Shown here one piece after another: positions 1 through 11,571 of a stretch of DNA of 64,000 bases. Within the stretch, counting starts at the first letter, position 1. Every line of letters begins with the position of its first letter. This stretch comes from Venturia oleaginea. Taxonomy: Eukaryota; Ascomycota; Dothideomycetes; Venturiales; Venturiaceae. Both the position numbers and the translations under genes were made by a program. The notes beneath the pieces were generated by a model. That model was not told where the DNA came from. It saw nothing but the letters and a program-made list of their open reading frames with translations, and did not search any database. Location: the NCBI GenBank assembly GCA_013176395.1, contig JABMLP010000006.1:186001-250000 (forward strand), read 5' to 3'.

Positions 1-1412
1 AGTCTGTTGGGGTAGGTTGGACAGTCATCTCAGCTGAAATGAGATGGAGCAAGGGAGTGGTAGAAATCTAGGTGATGTGAATTGTCAGGATCGAGTCGGT
101 TTCTTATGTACTTCGGCGGTAGTCAATTCAGGTAAAGGGGATGACTTAGATAAGAAAGAGCCAAAATGTTCCCCCCTCTAAGATAATGCTATATCCACAA
201 TAGAACGCAGGTAAATCTGACTCAGCTGTCAGCTGACAATCGTGCCGCTGCCGGGCCGCGAAAGAGTCTTTGGTCCGAATAAGCTGATCGACACGTTGGT
301 ATCAATTCCTGCAGTTGGATGACGAGGAACACTGACAAGAGACACAAATTTTAGTAAAGATCAACTGGTCCAGCAGCGGCATGAGTACGTGCATGCACCC
401 GTGCTTGGAGATAGTGACACGACTTGTAAGCACGCCGTGATGTGCATGAAGACAACCATGTACATATAATACGATTCCACAAATGCCTTTGACAAGGCTG
501 GGGTAGCTACCCGTTGACCATCCATGCTGTATATGGGTATCCGGTTTCGAGGTGTGTAGAGCGGCGGTTCGATCGAGGACGAAGGCCGAGGGTATTATTT
601 CTTCGTGTCAAGGGGGTATAGTATGGCTGCAAAATAACACCTACCAGCCTGTCAGTTGATCTACCACGAGCAGTAGCTAAAAGGTTGCCGAAGATTTGTT
701 TGGAGTCCTGGAAGGGGTTCGGTTGTAAGCGTCGAGGGACGAGAGAAACGGTTAAGCAGGGCCCCTGTGAGCTCGGAGAAGGTAACCCGCTCGAACTAAC
801 CCGCTCCCGCTCTCTTCAACGTCCCCTATTCACAAATCTTGTGCATTCTATCTTTCCACCCCCGAGGTTGGGTATATGATGGCGAAGGTTCGATCAATAC
901 TGCCGCTTCCTTGTTCAAATTAACTTCTTTCTTCATTTGTCACTTCTTGTCGCGTCATACTCGGCTTCCTTCCGCATCGATGGAGGCTTGTAGGATCGAG
1001 AAACCGGCTTCACTCTCCTGCTTTTGTATCGGCGTGCCTAGAGGAATACATCGTATGTGTGCCCGGAAGACGACCTGAGGGCTCGCCGTGGTCCTTCAGA
1101 ACGTACCGTGTATCCTCATTTGCTCGATGACACCAGTCTCGATGAGATGATACAGATTAAGGTCGGAAGATTGACGCTTCTGTTCTACGCTCCTCTAGCA
1201 ATCGGGGGAATGGTGGTGGGAGATTGTTAATGGAGTATGAATGTTCAAGTTGTATCAGGCAGGTTATCAGATCCATTATCTCCGGAGAGCCGTGTTTGGT
1301 CCTTTGCTGGAGCCGTGCTTTAGAAAAGAGGCCCAGCGTATCGTCCTTTGGCATGATCGAGCGCTCTTGATTGACCTGGCTTCCTTATTTCTAAAAAGAC
1401 AATCTGACCGGT
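1..1412. other. Intergenic, no supported gene
   Basis: This is 1.4 kb at the left edge. Open frames here are short, most lack an ATG start, and none gives a recognisable protein. I see no tRNA-like fold or long repeat. It probably holds the 3' flank of uL6m and an unseen neighbour's regulatory sequence. Confidence 0.6.
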
Positions 1413-2261
1413 CTACTTAATCTTCTTGTTCTTCAACTTGATAGTCTCGCCATTCACAAATATGCCCTTTCCCTTGTATGGTTCTGGCACTCGCCATTTC
1501 CGGATATTCGCCGCAAATTGCATCAACACCTCTTTCTCAGGGCCCTCTAGTAATATTCTCGTCGGCTGTGGAGTGCTTGCCTTGATTCCTTTCGGTAATC
1601 CTAGCTCGATGGGATGCGAGTATCCAACTTTCAGATTTACAAACTGTTGTCCTTCGTATTCTGGCTGTACGGTTGTTGCAGTGTTTTCTATCGTGGCTCG
1701 GTACCCGACTCCGACGAGACGAAGAATGGCATTGTGGCCTTCGGAGACGCCAGTAATGTGGTTTTGGAGGTAGGCTCGGACGGTGCCTGTACGTATAGTC
1801 AATTGTCTGCTCTTGGAGGGAAAAGATGTACAACAGCTCACCCCACATCTCCCTCTGCTTCCGAATTCTGGCATCTTCAACTGTCAGTATGGCGGGACTT
1901 TCGGGCGTGTCGCGTTGTATATTGAAGTAGGCAGGTATCTCATAAGATAGTTCAGCTGAATAAATCAGCGCGTGTATGTTTGTCCACCAGAGCAGATTGT
2001 ACCCAATGGTCCTTTGATGTTCACTGTGATGGTCTCCTTCCCAATAGCATTCCTCCGTAACCTCGGGGGCGGTATGACTTGGAATGTGACACCTGATGGT
2101 ATGGACAAAGGCGCTCCACCAATCTTGGAATTCGTTCTCGGGGATGTGCTGAACTGTCTAGGAGCGGCGCGTGGTTGTAGGCTGGATAGTAGGGATTTTG
2201 AAGGCTTCTCTAGGGCCTTGAGGGAGCATTGTAGGCAGCGCCATCTTGTTCTGGGTAACAT
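1413..2261 (-). CDS. MRPL6: Mitochondrial large-subunit ribosomal protein uL6m
   Basis: Structural protein of the mitochondrial 54S ribosomal subunit. Three exons join in frame: 2261-2003, 1955-1842 and 1786-1413, giving 248 aa. The introns start GTACAA and GTGAGC and end in CAG. The N-terminal ~45 residues are rich in Arg, Ser and Leu without acidic residues, as in a mitochondrial targeting peptide. The L6 core follows: the NIKGPL motif, an REMWGTVRAYLQNH segment made across the second intron, GVSEGH, then VGVGYRA, and a C-terminal VNGETIKLKNKK-type tail. I chose the ATG at 2261 because it puts the targeting sequence first; an in-frame ATG at 2306 would add 15 residues. It is divergently arranged with KAR5 across about 475 bp. 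Identity is firm; exon limits are inferred by hand. Confidence 0.92.
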
Positions 2262-2735
2262 GTTTGTAGTGTGATGGAGTACTGGTTCCGAGACTTTGAC
2301 ATCCATTGCGCGGAGCCGGGTTATGTCAGCGAAAAATCAATCCACGACCCACGTGATGCCGCGACAACTCCCATCTTTCGTCTGAACTCTTCCTCCTCCT
2401 CTTCCTCTTCACCTTGACCTCCATCCACCTTCACTTGACCTCCATCCACCTCCACTTGACCTCCATCTCTATAACCCGGCTATGTGTGCGTAGATCGCAT
2501 ATCATCGCGAACCGGATCTCGGTCAGGATCTGACACAACTGACCCAACTCTCCAAGTATCACCACCATAACAGTAGCCCGTCTTCATAATGCTGAACTGC
2601 TTTCTAGGTCCTCATCTTCTGTGCTCCGCAATACTTTCCTTCATCAACAACAACTTTCTTTCTCAGTCATCTAGAGATAGCTTCACCTAATATATTATTT
2701 ATTACTCCACTTCAACTTTCCATTTCGATTCCAAC
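2262..2735. promoter_or_regulatory. Shared divergent promoter region, MRPL6 and KAR5
   Basis: This 474-bp region separates two divergently transcribed genes, so it must hold both promoters. The KAR5 side is CT-rich just before the ATG and contains a TA-rich TATATTATTTATT stretch about 40 bp upstream of it. A 21-bp tandem repeat lies at 2414-2470. No specific factor site is claimed. Confidence 0.5.
2414..2470. repeat. 21-bp tandem repeat in promoter
   Basis: Nearly three copies of a 21-bp unit beginning TTGACCTCCATCCACC lie back to back between MRPL6 and KAR5. Copies differ by one base (T/C), and the last is partial. Confidence 0.8.
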
Positions 2736-4639
2736 ATGATGTGGCTGCGCCTAATCGTCTCTTCGTCGCTACTCTGCACTGCGTTGGCCTCTTCTTACGC
2801 TCCCGTCTCCTTTGCCGAACTCCCACGCCCAACAGATACGCGCGATGAGACCCTCCTTCGAGTCTCACTTATCAACGGCCAGATTTACCAGCCCGAACTT
2901 TACGCACAAGCCATCACCGTCCTTGACAAGATGGAAAAGATGCCATCATGCCATCGCCTGGCTACTCTAACGTTGATCGAATCCTGCCAAACCCTGGAAA
3001 TTTCGCCTACATCTGAAGTAGAACTCTTTGAAATCCGGTCAGAATTCGGCATTCGTTTGGCCTTGTGCGAGATGGAAGGCGCTGCGAACATTCCTTCAGC
3101 CTGTGCAGACTTCCGTCCTGGGCCTTGCTCGGTTAGCATGTCTTGGGGCGGCTTCTTCCGGGGGCAGAAAAAGATGCGGGAGACCTCCAATGACAACGTT
3201 TGCTATGCCGAAGTTACCACGAATCAGGTCCAGGAGTGTCTCCGGGCTCTAAACAGTAAAACGCAGGACTGGATGAGCTACAGCAATAACATGCAGAATC
3301 TTGAGGTCGTCTGTCAAGCGAGCAGAAATGCTATTGAGCAAGGTAGGCAATGACTACCCCTTTCTAGCCACTCATGCTAACGTGTGTGACTAGCCGAAAT
3401 TCTGCAACAATTCAAGAAGGCTGCGGCTGTAGGAAACGACGTAACGGAGACTGTCGCCGATGCTCTCAAGCAGTCCAAGGATTTTCTCTCATCGCTTCAA
3501 ACGCTTCAAGCTCGGGTGCTCATCGATTGGGAACTTGGGGCGGAAAAGTCTCGTTTTGCTTTGGGTCAAATCATTAGCAACGTTCAGACTGCTGTCCACA
3601 GTATGATTGAGACATTCCGTGAAGATACTGAACAAGCATCCGGCAAGATGGAAAAATTGAAACAGGTGAGTTCGCGTTACTACATTAAGCTATCGCTAAC
3701 CAAGAACCAGGACATTGAGGAAGGTCACTTAACCACCGAAGAGACCACTTTCGCGGTAAGATCCTTCCACGACAGTGCCAGGACTCATTACGATGAGATG
3801 TCCGCTCTTCAAATCCAGGCCTGGGAAAATATCGGCCTTCGAGCTGGTGAAATTGGAGGCACCCTGTCTGCAGTTAAGGTTGACCTACCCGACGTCGTCA
3901 ATCTCATCCAAACCATCGTTGACCATTTCCAAGCATCGAGTCACAACATCTCGACCTTACATGCAGAAATGGAGGCCAAGATCGAGAAAAACAACGAAAA
4001 GTTGGTGCATCAAGAAAATCTAATCAGCAAATTCGGAACAGGCCAGGGCCTGTCACTTGAGAGGATTGTTCTTCTTGCCGCTGCTGGGGTTTTTCTTTTG
4101 AAAAACATCCGATCATGGGCGGCTATTGTGGTACTTGCTGCGATCAGTATGTTTCGACCCTTTCCACACAAAGATCATCTAACTAACACCACACAGTCCT
4201 GGGTCTCCTTTACCGACTATTTGCCTCACTACCCTTCCTCAATCTGTCTCCGATCCAGTTCAAGGTTCCTTCAGCGATCGACTCCTACATTGAGCACACA
4301 TCCGACATCAAATTCCAGGTCCTGTCTCTATTCGTTTTCGTGGCTGGAGTGGCTTTTGCTGTTTTCCTGGTTCGTAAACAACGTCGAGGGTCGCAGACAT
4401 CCAGAGATCTGGAGAAGACGCTTCCTCATACCATGACAGAACCTCGAGCACCAGTTTTTATGCCACATCTAGCTATGCAGCAGAAAGAGCCGCAGACCAT
4501 GAGAAGAATTCAGAAATTAGCTCAGCCAGTACCTCGATCCATCCTCGAACGCGATCTTAACACCCTGCGTTCCTTTCAACCTCGACGAAATTTAGGACAT
4601 ACCCGCAGGAACATTCGGGCTGGATCCGCGCCTCCATGA
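2736..4639 (+). CDS. KAR5: Nuclear fusion protein KAR5/Tht1 family
   Basis: Membrane protein of the nuclear envelope/ER needed for nuclear membrane fusion in karyogamy. Four exons (2736-3342, 3394-3665, 3711-4146, 4197-4639) join in frame to 585 aa. The product has an N-terminal signal peptide (MMWLRLIVSSSLLCTALASS), a Cys-containing luminal domain with spaced cysteines around residues 70-160, and a long alpha-helical stretch with coiled-coil character. Two or three hydrophobic segments follow near the C-terminus (around RIVLLAAAGVFLL and VLSLFVFVAGVAF), then a basic tail. This order is the KAR5/Tht1 architecture. The second intron is 45 nt with no in-frame stop, so skipping it would insert 15 residues. 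It runs convergent to the CTR86 homologue. Family assignment rests on architecture and the cysteine pattern; it is good but not certain. Confidence 0.82.
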
Positions 4640-5285
4640 GCTGACTTCAAAAAGGTATGGCATGTTCGTTTGTTAGCCAGAAGAGCAAGTACTGATTGGG
4701 GTCTCGCAGAAAAACTTCCATTCGGAGACCATATTTTCACCATCTACAGCACAGAGCACAGCGATCGATTTTTGGATTTTAAAAGAATTATTCATAGCAT
4801 GTCTTTCATAGAGATAGTAATTCGTGGCCATGGCATAAGCCCATTTCCCTTTTCGCATGTTTAGAGTATTCGGCGTTCATCTAGTATATATGATTCGTGC
4901 GCGCCATATATACTTAATCATCTGCTGTTCGGGTGCTTTCATAATTGCGTAATGGAATGAGAGGCGAGAGATGGTAGGCTTGTTCGAGGATCAAAAGTTC
5001 CAAGCTATTTACAATCAATGCAGGAGGAGACAGGGGAGCTGTGACATCCACGAGAAGTATGGGAGCATTTTATTCCTTCCAAATTGTCGACGAGGGATGG
5101 ACGCCTTTGAACAACCTCTACTTAGGCTTTGGACATATCATCATATTTCACAATGGTATACTATCTCTCCTATTGTCTTCAGCTATCGGCAATAATTTCC
5201 TCAAAGCCTGGGGAGGCTAGGTCCTAGATCCCATCCAGCTTGTCTCACAACATACCCAAGATTGAGCCATCAACAAGATCGTCGT
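4640..5285. other. Convergent 3' region
   Basis: This is about 650 bp between the converging KAR5 and CTR86 genes. It probably consists of the two 3' UTRs. It is moderately AT-rich, and I see no gene or clear repeat. Confidence 0.55.
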
Positions 5286-8200
5286 TTACTCCCCCTCACC
5301 AGCACCCTCAGGGTTTTTCCCACCCCTAACCGGGATCGCAACCCCATCCCTTTTCTTCAACTGCACCTGGCCCCTCCCATCAACAAAGGTCTCATACCCA
5401 TTCAAATCAAGCACCTCCCTCGGCACATCGACACCTCTATCCAAATCATACCCCTCCACAACCCCATCCTTTCCCATCCTCTCCTTACCGAGCTTCTCCA
5501 ACCCCCTCACAACATCCTGATTCCCTGCATGTCCCTCCAATGCAAATCTCAACGCCATGATGGCGTGTTCGCGAATGAAGGGGTTATAATCGTCGTACTT
5601 GCAGCAGTTGAGGAGAGCGCGGACGCCGCGGCCAGGATGGGCGCGTTCGTCACGAGCGTAGAGTTGGTCTTGTACGGCCCTTGATTTCCACACGAGCGAA
5701 CTCAAGACGAGGACGGCTAGTTTCTTGAGGTTTCGCCATTCAAAGTCTGATGGCTCGTCTTCGTGTGGGTGGATGGGCGCGAGAGGGGGTTGAGTCAGAT
5801 CGGGTGCTGTTGATGAAGTGCCTTCTGGCTGCATTAGGGATTCGAGTTTGGGAGGGGATGGCGATGGTTGGACATCGTATGGTCTTTCAACCGCAACAGG
5901 CTGTTTTGGTTCTTGGTCATTCATGGGGGGGAGGTTGATGGGTGCTGTTTTTCCTCTGTTCCTCATAGCTTGATGACGTGGCGTGGAACGGGGGATAGCT
6001 GAGTCGAGTTCTTCCAGCAAAGTGATCAGCTCGCTGGTTAATTCCCAATCAGCCATCATTTGCTTCCACACATCGTGTTCAGTGAGAATGGCGAAGAATT
6101 CTAGATACTGGTAGATTCCTTCGTACATGCGTTCCATGTCCCATAAATTGAGTGGGAACTCATCTGGCGCTACCATTCCATTGCGAATTTGTCCTTGGAG
6201 GAAGATAAGAGCACATGTACGTGGAATAATATGTTGTCGAAACTCGGTGAATAAGAAGCTAACCATGTGCACGTCGACTCTCTGTGGGTATGCTTGTAAT
6301 TTTGGCAAAGAATCGCGCGTAGTTTGAGGGGCGACCGACAGCTCAGCTCGGCGTGCTGTATCTGCTTGCCGCGAACGGAAAATATTTGTCAAAAACTTCA
6401 TCATGACCGCCTGGGCAGGTGACACGATATCTTTCGATTCCCTGAAAGCATGATATGAGAATGGGAGCAACCCGTTGGTGAGCACTGCCTCAATAATCTG
6501 GATCATGAGCTTGAAGTATAGCTCATCCTCCCGCAAGTCCCATGCCGCCACAAAGATGAGAAGCTCCCGCAGCAGATTCCTTCCATTGTCTTGGGCAAGA
6601 AGCAAATGACATCGAACAGTATGCATGTTCTTAATCGCTGCAATTTCTTCTGGACTTCTGCCATAGCCAGGCTGATTCGGACCCGGAGGCACAATACCTG
6701 TCTGTATAATCATTGGCAACACTTCGACTTCTTGAGGCCCAAGAATCAGGGGTATGTCTGTCAACAGACCCCGGTTAAAATCTCCAGGAACCGGGTCGTC
6801 GTAGTCACTGTCATCTTCGTCCTCTTCTTCGCTTTCCTCATCAAGCAAATCTCGCCCATCGTCCGAGGCAAGCGCCAGTGGTGCATCAGGCGGATCCGTA
6901 TGCGAATCGTCCTCGTCATCCACATTTGCAGGATCTGGCGGCGGAGGCATTCTCATCCGCCTCGATCTCACCGGCCGATCTGATTCTGGCTCCAGTTGTC
7001 GCATCAGATCTTCCTTGCCTTGGCGAAGAACGTCTGCACCTTGTTCTGCTGTATATGTAATCTTATAGTCACTCTCAGCTGCAGGCCCATGATCAAGTAC
7101 AGATGCTTTTGGTAAAGACTCCGAAACTTCGCCGTTGCGTTCTGTCGCGTTTTTGGGTGCACTCGGCGCGCCTGACGACTCGGCATCCCGCTCGTCCGAC
7201 TTATTCTGCAGCTCTTCGCCTGCATGATCAAACTCATCCCGATATCTCGTCAGTAATTCGTTGTAATAGGCATACCAGCTCTTCTGCTCCTCCTTGGTCA
7301 TACTTTTCCACCTTCTTTTACACTCGGCAGCTATCTCTGTAGCCCCAGCAGGTTTTCCAGCATCGTGGAGCTCTTTCTTGATGTCCATTCCGACTCTGCC
7401 AATGTATAGTAAGAAAGGTGACGAGTTCAGATGTTCCTTGTCCAGCAGCATATCCTTCACAGACTGCTTTCCGCCGGGTGGTCGGTCGTTGATCCGGTTC
7501 ATGTGGGCCATGAGTCCGTCCTTGAACCTCTCAATTACATGAGGCACGCCCTCTCTCATACTTTGCTGAGTAGGCCACTCGGCCATATTGTGCCCATGTC
7601 CGTTCATTATCGGGTCGTCGCGGAAGGTCTCCAGTAGTGATCGGTCGATAGCAGGGCTGTGTACGCTGCCAGTCCCGTCGGCGGGACAATCGAATAGCTC
7701 AATCCAGAGCATGAGTTTCCGCCTTTCATTTTGCGCAATGAGATTGTTTAGGAATTGGAGGCAGGTGATGAGGAGTTTCTTGACTATCCAACGCAGCATC
7801 AGTATGAATATCTCGAAAAGAACAAGACTAAACTAACAGTCGTTGACCACCAACTGTATCTTCTTGTCGTCCTCTTTCGTTGTCGCCGCACCGCCCCCTC
7901 TCAGGGTGATCTTGATGCAAATGGTAACCAATTTCAACACACTCTCATCCACATGTTTCTTGCCTGCCATCTTCTGCGCCTGGTTCCCAATGGTAAGAAT
8001 ATTCCTCCCGATGCCAATCAAATTATTGACGCGCCCTACATCCTTGACCAAGCTCGCATAGTTTGTAACAATCAAGGCAGCCAATGCATTTTCGGCGTCT
8101 TCAGTTGTCTGTCCAGCCGGCTTGGCGTAGTTGAAACAGCTCTCGGTCAAACAAGTAATGGCGGCTTCGAGAGTTTGGTGCATGTCATTCCAGACATTGG

Positions 8201-8528
8201 GATCAACAGCGAGCTGCTCTCTCACGTCGACTTCGCGAGCAGTGTCCTGCAGCAGGCGGCGGAGGATCTTGTTGTCGAAGTTGTCCATTGTTGCGGGGTC
8301 CATGTAACCGTTTCCCATACTCTTGAAATGCACAATCAGTGGCTGGAGTCCCAAGCGGAATAGGGTGGCATGAGGTTGTGCAGGGGAGGACTGCAAGTCA
8401 TCCCGGTGCGGGTCGTCCATCTCGAGTTGTTGGGCAAGTCTTCGTGCGACCTGGTGCTCACTGTAGAGGTTCGGGAAGGGCACTTGGTATGAGAAATCGG
8501 CCCACGAGTTGTGTCTGGGTCGCGGCAT
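5286..8528 (-). CDS. CTR86: Ataxin-10 / CTR86 family protein
   Basis: Two exons (8528-7838 and 7783-5286) join through a 54-nt intron with donor GTTAGT, branch TACTGAT and acceptor TAG, giving about 1061 aa. The C-terminal part carries the ataxin-10 domain signature: LAVLVLSSLVWKS, then LLNCCKYDDYNPFIREHAI and MALRFALEGHAGNQ. The N-terminal 230 aa and the block around residues 590-790 look like all-helical ARM-type repeats. Between them, residues ~350-415 resemble an HMG box (SPFLLYIGR..., ECKRRWKSMTKEEQKSWY, NELLTRYRDEF), followed by a linker with a strongly acidic run. Yeast Ctr86 and human ataxin-10 are essential or cytosolic proteins of poorly defined function, and both are about half this length. 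The copper-transport name is historical, so I infer no reaction. Confidence 0.82.
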
Positions 8529-9169
8529 TCGGGTGGTGTTGGGAGGGTCGGTCTGGGTACATGGGAGTTGCTCTAGGTCTATGGTAATGGCGGAGTGGTT
8601 TTGCGTGTGTTGTGATCTTGGTGGAAAGATAGTCGTACCAAGGTAATCTTACCTCCGTACAAGCTTTGAAATTCGAGGTCGAGAACTCGAGATGCATCAA
8701 CGACGCCACACGCCACACGCCACACGCCACACTTGCCAGGGTCAAGTCCTGAATATTCTTACCGCAATCGGACGAGGCTGGTTTTAGACGAGGCTGACAG
8801 AATCAATTCAATTCAATTCAATTCATAAGCGGTACCTCATTCGAAAATCTCCTCGTTGCGGGTGCTACATCCCACTTATCTCTCGCTGAGTGGAGACAGC
8901 ATAGGTAACCAGGCGTACATCCCAGATGCAGTATCAAGACAGGCTGTTCCTGAAGTGGGATTCCAACGCCTAAGGTATTCATGAAATCTAAACTAACCAG
9001 ACACGCACGCAGGTCTCCCTCTTGGGCTACAACAATGTAAGAGCCAGTACAGTGGTAAATCGGGATGTCAGGCTTTGTGTCATCCTACCGGACAATCTGT
9101 AATGCACCCTCAACAATCATGATCCCAAATCTTTTTTTTTCCACACAGAAAACTAACAGGAATCCATCA
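8529..9169. other. Intergenic, promoter of CTR86 plus simple repeats
   Basis: This is about 640 bp upstream of CTR86. It contains four copies of the 7-bp unit GCCACAC (8705-8732) and an AATTC pentamer run near 8804-8826. No gene is seen. Confidence 0.5.
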
Positions 9170-9440
9170 AGTCTCCAGTAACTCACGGCTGTCAAGATTC
9201 AAGCTGGATACACCTGCGACTTCTTTTCTTGAGTCCAGGTTCTCATCTCTTCCTCTTTCTCATCAGTAAATTTGACGACTCTAACTCTGAACGAACAGGA
9301 GCGCCAACTGTGACCTCGATGGCGATGCCAGATATGGATTTACATCCGCTGACTCGAGTTGAATCGCAAGTCCGCCATTCATCGACGGCTGGGACTTCAA
9401 GATTGCGAGTTTGCTATGTTATGCGAGCATTTGGGCTGAC
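9170..9440 (+). pseudogene. Decayed small Cys-containing protein gene, copy 1
   Basis: This is a relic recognised only by comparison with the copy 430-560 bp downstream. One block reads GYTCDFFS (9195-9230). After an intron-like gap with a lost donor (TGAGTC), a second block reads NCDLDGDARYGFT from 9306, then an in-frame TGA at 9360, then PPFIDGWDFK. From the TGT at 9309 the two copies align without gaps for 84 nt, and the DGDARYG and PPF-DGW motifs match. I do not recognise the family. The cysteine spacing and short exons suggest a small secreted protein. No signal-peptide exon was found, so the gene is at best a fragment. Confidence 0.5.
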
Positions 9441-9735
9441 CACCCTGCCGTGCAAGAATTTTCCACTCCTGATCATAACACCATATCTCGACGAGCCGAA
9501 GGAAATCAAGTCAGTTCGAATCGCTCCCACAGGATGGAGGATTCTCAATCTTACTGATAGCACAGGTCAACCTCTGGGCGACCGGTGATCTTGATATCGT
9601 TTAGTTCATAACGATTGCGGATGGAATCAAGCAACGCTGGAATTTGGGCAGTAGACTGTTAGTACCCTTTCTTACCTTCACCTTCCCCCCTCCCTCCATT
9701 CCTCTCTCCCTTTCTACACATATATCTCCTAACAG

Positions 9736-10041
9736 CCCTCCAGATCCCGAAAACTCCAGCAGGTCCAAATCCCCCCAAATTATACATGCGGTTTCTTCTC
9801 GTAAGTCCCCTTCCCCAATGCGTGCATAAAAGCCGAGATACTCGTTTCTGATCTTTCCCGCAATGAGAATTGTAATTGGGACGGTGATGCTAGATATGGA
9901 CTTACGTGTACTGGCAATTCCTTGTTGTCTGCGCCACCGTTCGTGGATGGGTGGAATTATAAGGCGACGAGTGCCAAGTGCTATCGATCCATCCTGCAGA
10001 CGCCTGCTGGTGGGGTTCAAGTTGATTTAGGACGGGTGTGA
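9736..10041 (+). pseudogene. Decayed small Cys-containing protein gene, copy 2
   Basis: This is the better-preserved partner of the relic at 9170. One exon (9736-9800, after CTAACAG) reads PNYTCGFFS and ends at a strong GTAAGT donor. The next block (9868-10041) reads NCNWDGDARYGLTC, then PPFVDGWNYKATSAKCYRS, and ends VDLGRV-stop. The exon phases do not agree at the second junction: the expected CAG acceptor is CGC here. The coding frame therefore cannot be restored by simple splicing. No start or signal-peptide exon is visible upstream. The family is unknown; the role as a secreted Cys protein is inferred from Cys content and size. Confidence 0.5.
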
Positions 10042-10515
10042 TGAATGGTGGTTCTAGGAGCTGGGGAAGTAATGAGTTGGAAGAGTCTCTGGTGATAATG
10101 ATAGTGATGAAGTTAGGGGCTGAAGTTACGGGCTTTGGAGTGGAAAAACGGCAACATTGATGACGATAATATTATACCTATAAGAATTCTCCACTTAATG
10201 CCTTCTCTAGATCAACCGGCCATCCCACCCTGGAAATTCGATGAACTCGGGATCAGGTTGAGAATTAAAATCAAACGGTAAATTACAGGAACGCTTCTGT
10301 TGGAAAAGTCATTGGAAACCTCTCGACCGTTCCCTCAGGGTATCAAAACATTGAAATATCATAGATAGGACCGGAAGATCTCGTCCCACTTGCTAAGAAT
10401 TGTTGCCTGCAGAAACGGCGAATAAAACTTCATGCACCGTAGGCTCCATCGCCTCTGTCCTGTTTTTTCCTGGCATTCGCCAGCTGACATCTCTCCTCCA
10501 TGTTCGTCATGAATC
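10042..10515. other. Intergenic
   Basis: This is about 470 bp between the Cys-protein relic and the convergent secreted protein gene. No coding or RNA signal is seen. Confidence 0.5.
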
Positions 10516-10897
10516 CTAGCTGTATATTAGCTTCATGCTCGTGCCTGTCAGACCACAACAGATCAACTCACAAGGGCAACATCCATCCTTATCACACGGA
10601 GTCGCGAAGTTAGGTCCGCACCCACATTTCCCCTTGCCTCCAAGTTTCTGGAATGAGCATGGGCATTGGCAGTGAATGACCTGTGAGGTGAGGTTGATGG
10701 AGGATTTCTCGGCGTCCATTGCTGCCAGGTTGTCCATCCCGGACTGGGACGTTGCTTGGGCGGCATCTGGTTTCATCATATTTTGCTGCTGAGAGTTAGT
10801 CGTTCGTCTAGGTTTGGCATTCGTGTGTACTGACGTTAGGAATAGCCACTGAGGCTGTCGCGAGGGCCAGAACTATGGTCGCTATTGAGAACTTCAT
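10516..10897 (-). CDS. Small secreted cysteine-rich protein
   Basis: The first exon (10897-10835) encodes a clean signal peptide, MKFSIATIVLALATASVA. A 46-nt intron (GTCAGT...CTCTCAG) leads to exon 2, giving about 111 aa. The mature part starts Gln/Asn/Ala-rich and then becomes cysteine-dense: CQCPC, GKCGCG, PCDKDGCCPC, LICCG. Twelve Cys lie within about 45 residues. That density is typical of extracellular effector-like or metal-binding small proteins, but I do not recognise a named family. The 3' end is uncertain. A GTGAGT after CCPC could start another intron leading to a longer tail, but the unspliced frame also ends cleanly at 10516. Expression and function are unknown. Confidence 0.65.
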
Positions 10898-11492
10898 GGT
10901 TGTGTGTAACTTGCGCGCAGGAGCGCTTGAAAGTGGAAGAGTGGATAGAGTCTGTCACGGTCCGTTAAAGTTGGTGATGGTATGAGGAGAAGAGTTGGCG
11001 ATGGAAGAAAGGTCAAGATGGTACGTGACAGCTCGTGGCAGGCGTAGAGCAGGATCTAGGCCGGATAATCCCATCTATATGTAGAAAGGATTGAAAAAGC
11101 TCGGGCAAATCACAGACGGCAAAATCCAAGAATAGAAAGTGTCAAGTGCAAATGGAAGTGGGAGGGAGGAAATGAAACTGATATTGATGTGCGGAAGGGG
11201 TAGCGAGAGTGAAAATCGAATGGGCGCAGTCTTGTTAGAGAAGAGGAATGGTGACGGCGAATGATATTGATGGCAGTGAGGAAGCCAATTGTCCGGTACT
11301 TTCTAGCTGAAACCTGGTGCACCGGGCTAATGTCTGTCTCCATTCGAATTCACTCAATTTATATTAATATGACGAGCCCTGGCCAGTGGATAGAGTGCTC
11401 GAACACGGACGTGACGCTCGCCGTTCGTTAATAATGGTTTTATCTGCGCTTCCAGAAGGCACCTGCATCCGCCATGTCCTTCTAGAAGTACG

Positions 11493-11510
11493 AGCAGCAG
11501 CAGCAGCAGC
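11493..11510. repeat. AGC trinucleotide microsatellite
   Basis: Six AGC units in a row, 20 bp upstream of the ACACAG run. Confidence 0.9.
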
Positions 11511-11530
11511 ACACCAAACACCAGCCACTA

Positions 11531-11571
11531 GACACAGACACAGACACAGACACAGACACAGACACAGACAC
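11531..11571. repeat. ACACAG hexamer microsatellite
   Basis: About seven copies of ACACAG in tandem. The regular periodicity creates Arg-His and Val-Cys open frames that are not genes. Confidence 0.9.

Noticed and set aside
685..1354. Several 60-80-codon open frames at the left edge
   Set aside because: Short, overlapping on both strands, most without an ATG, and no family features.
5262..5684. Forward open frame opposite CTR86
   Set aside because: It is the complement of the strongly supported ataxin-10 coding region.
9601..10020. 139-codon minus-strand frame
   Set aside because: It runs opposite the collinear Cys-protein relics, whose paralogy shows that the plus strand was the coding one.
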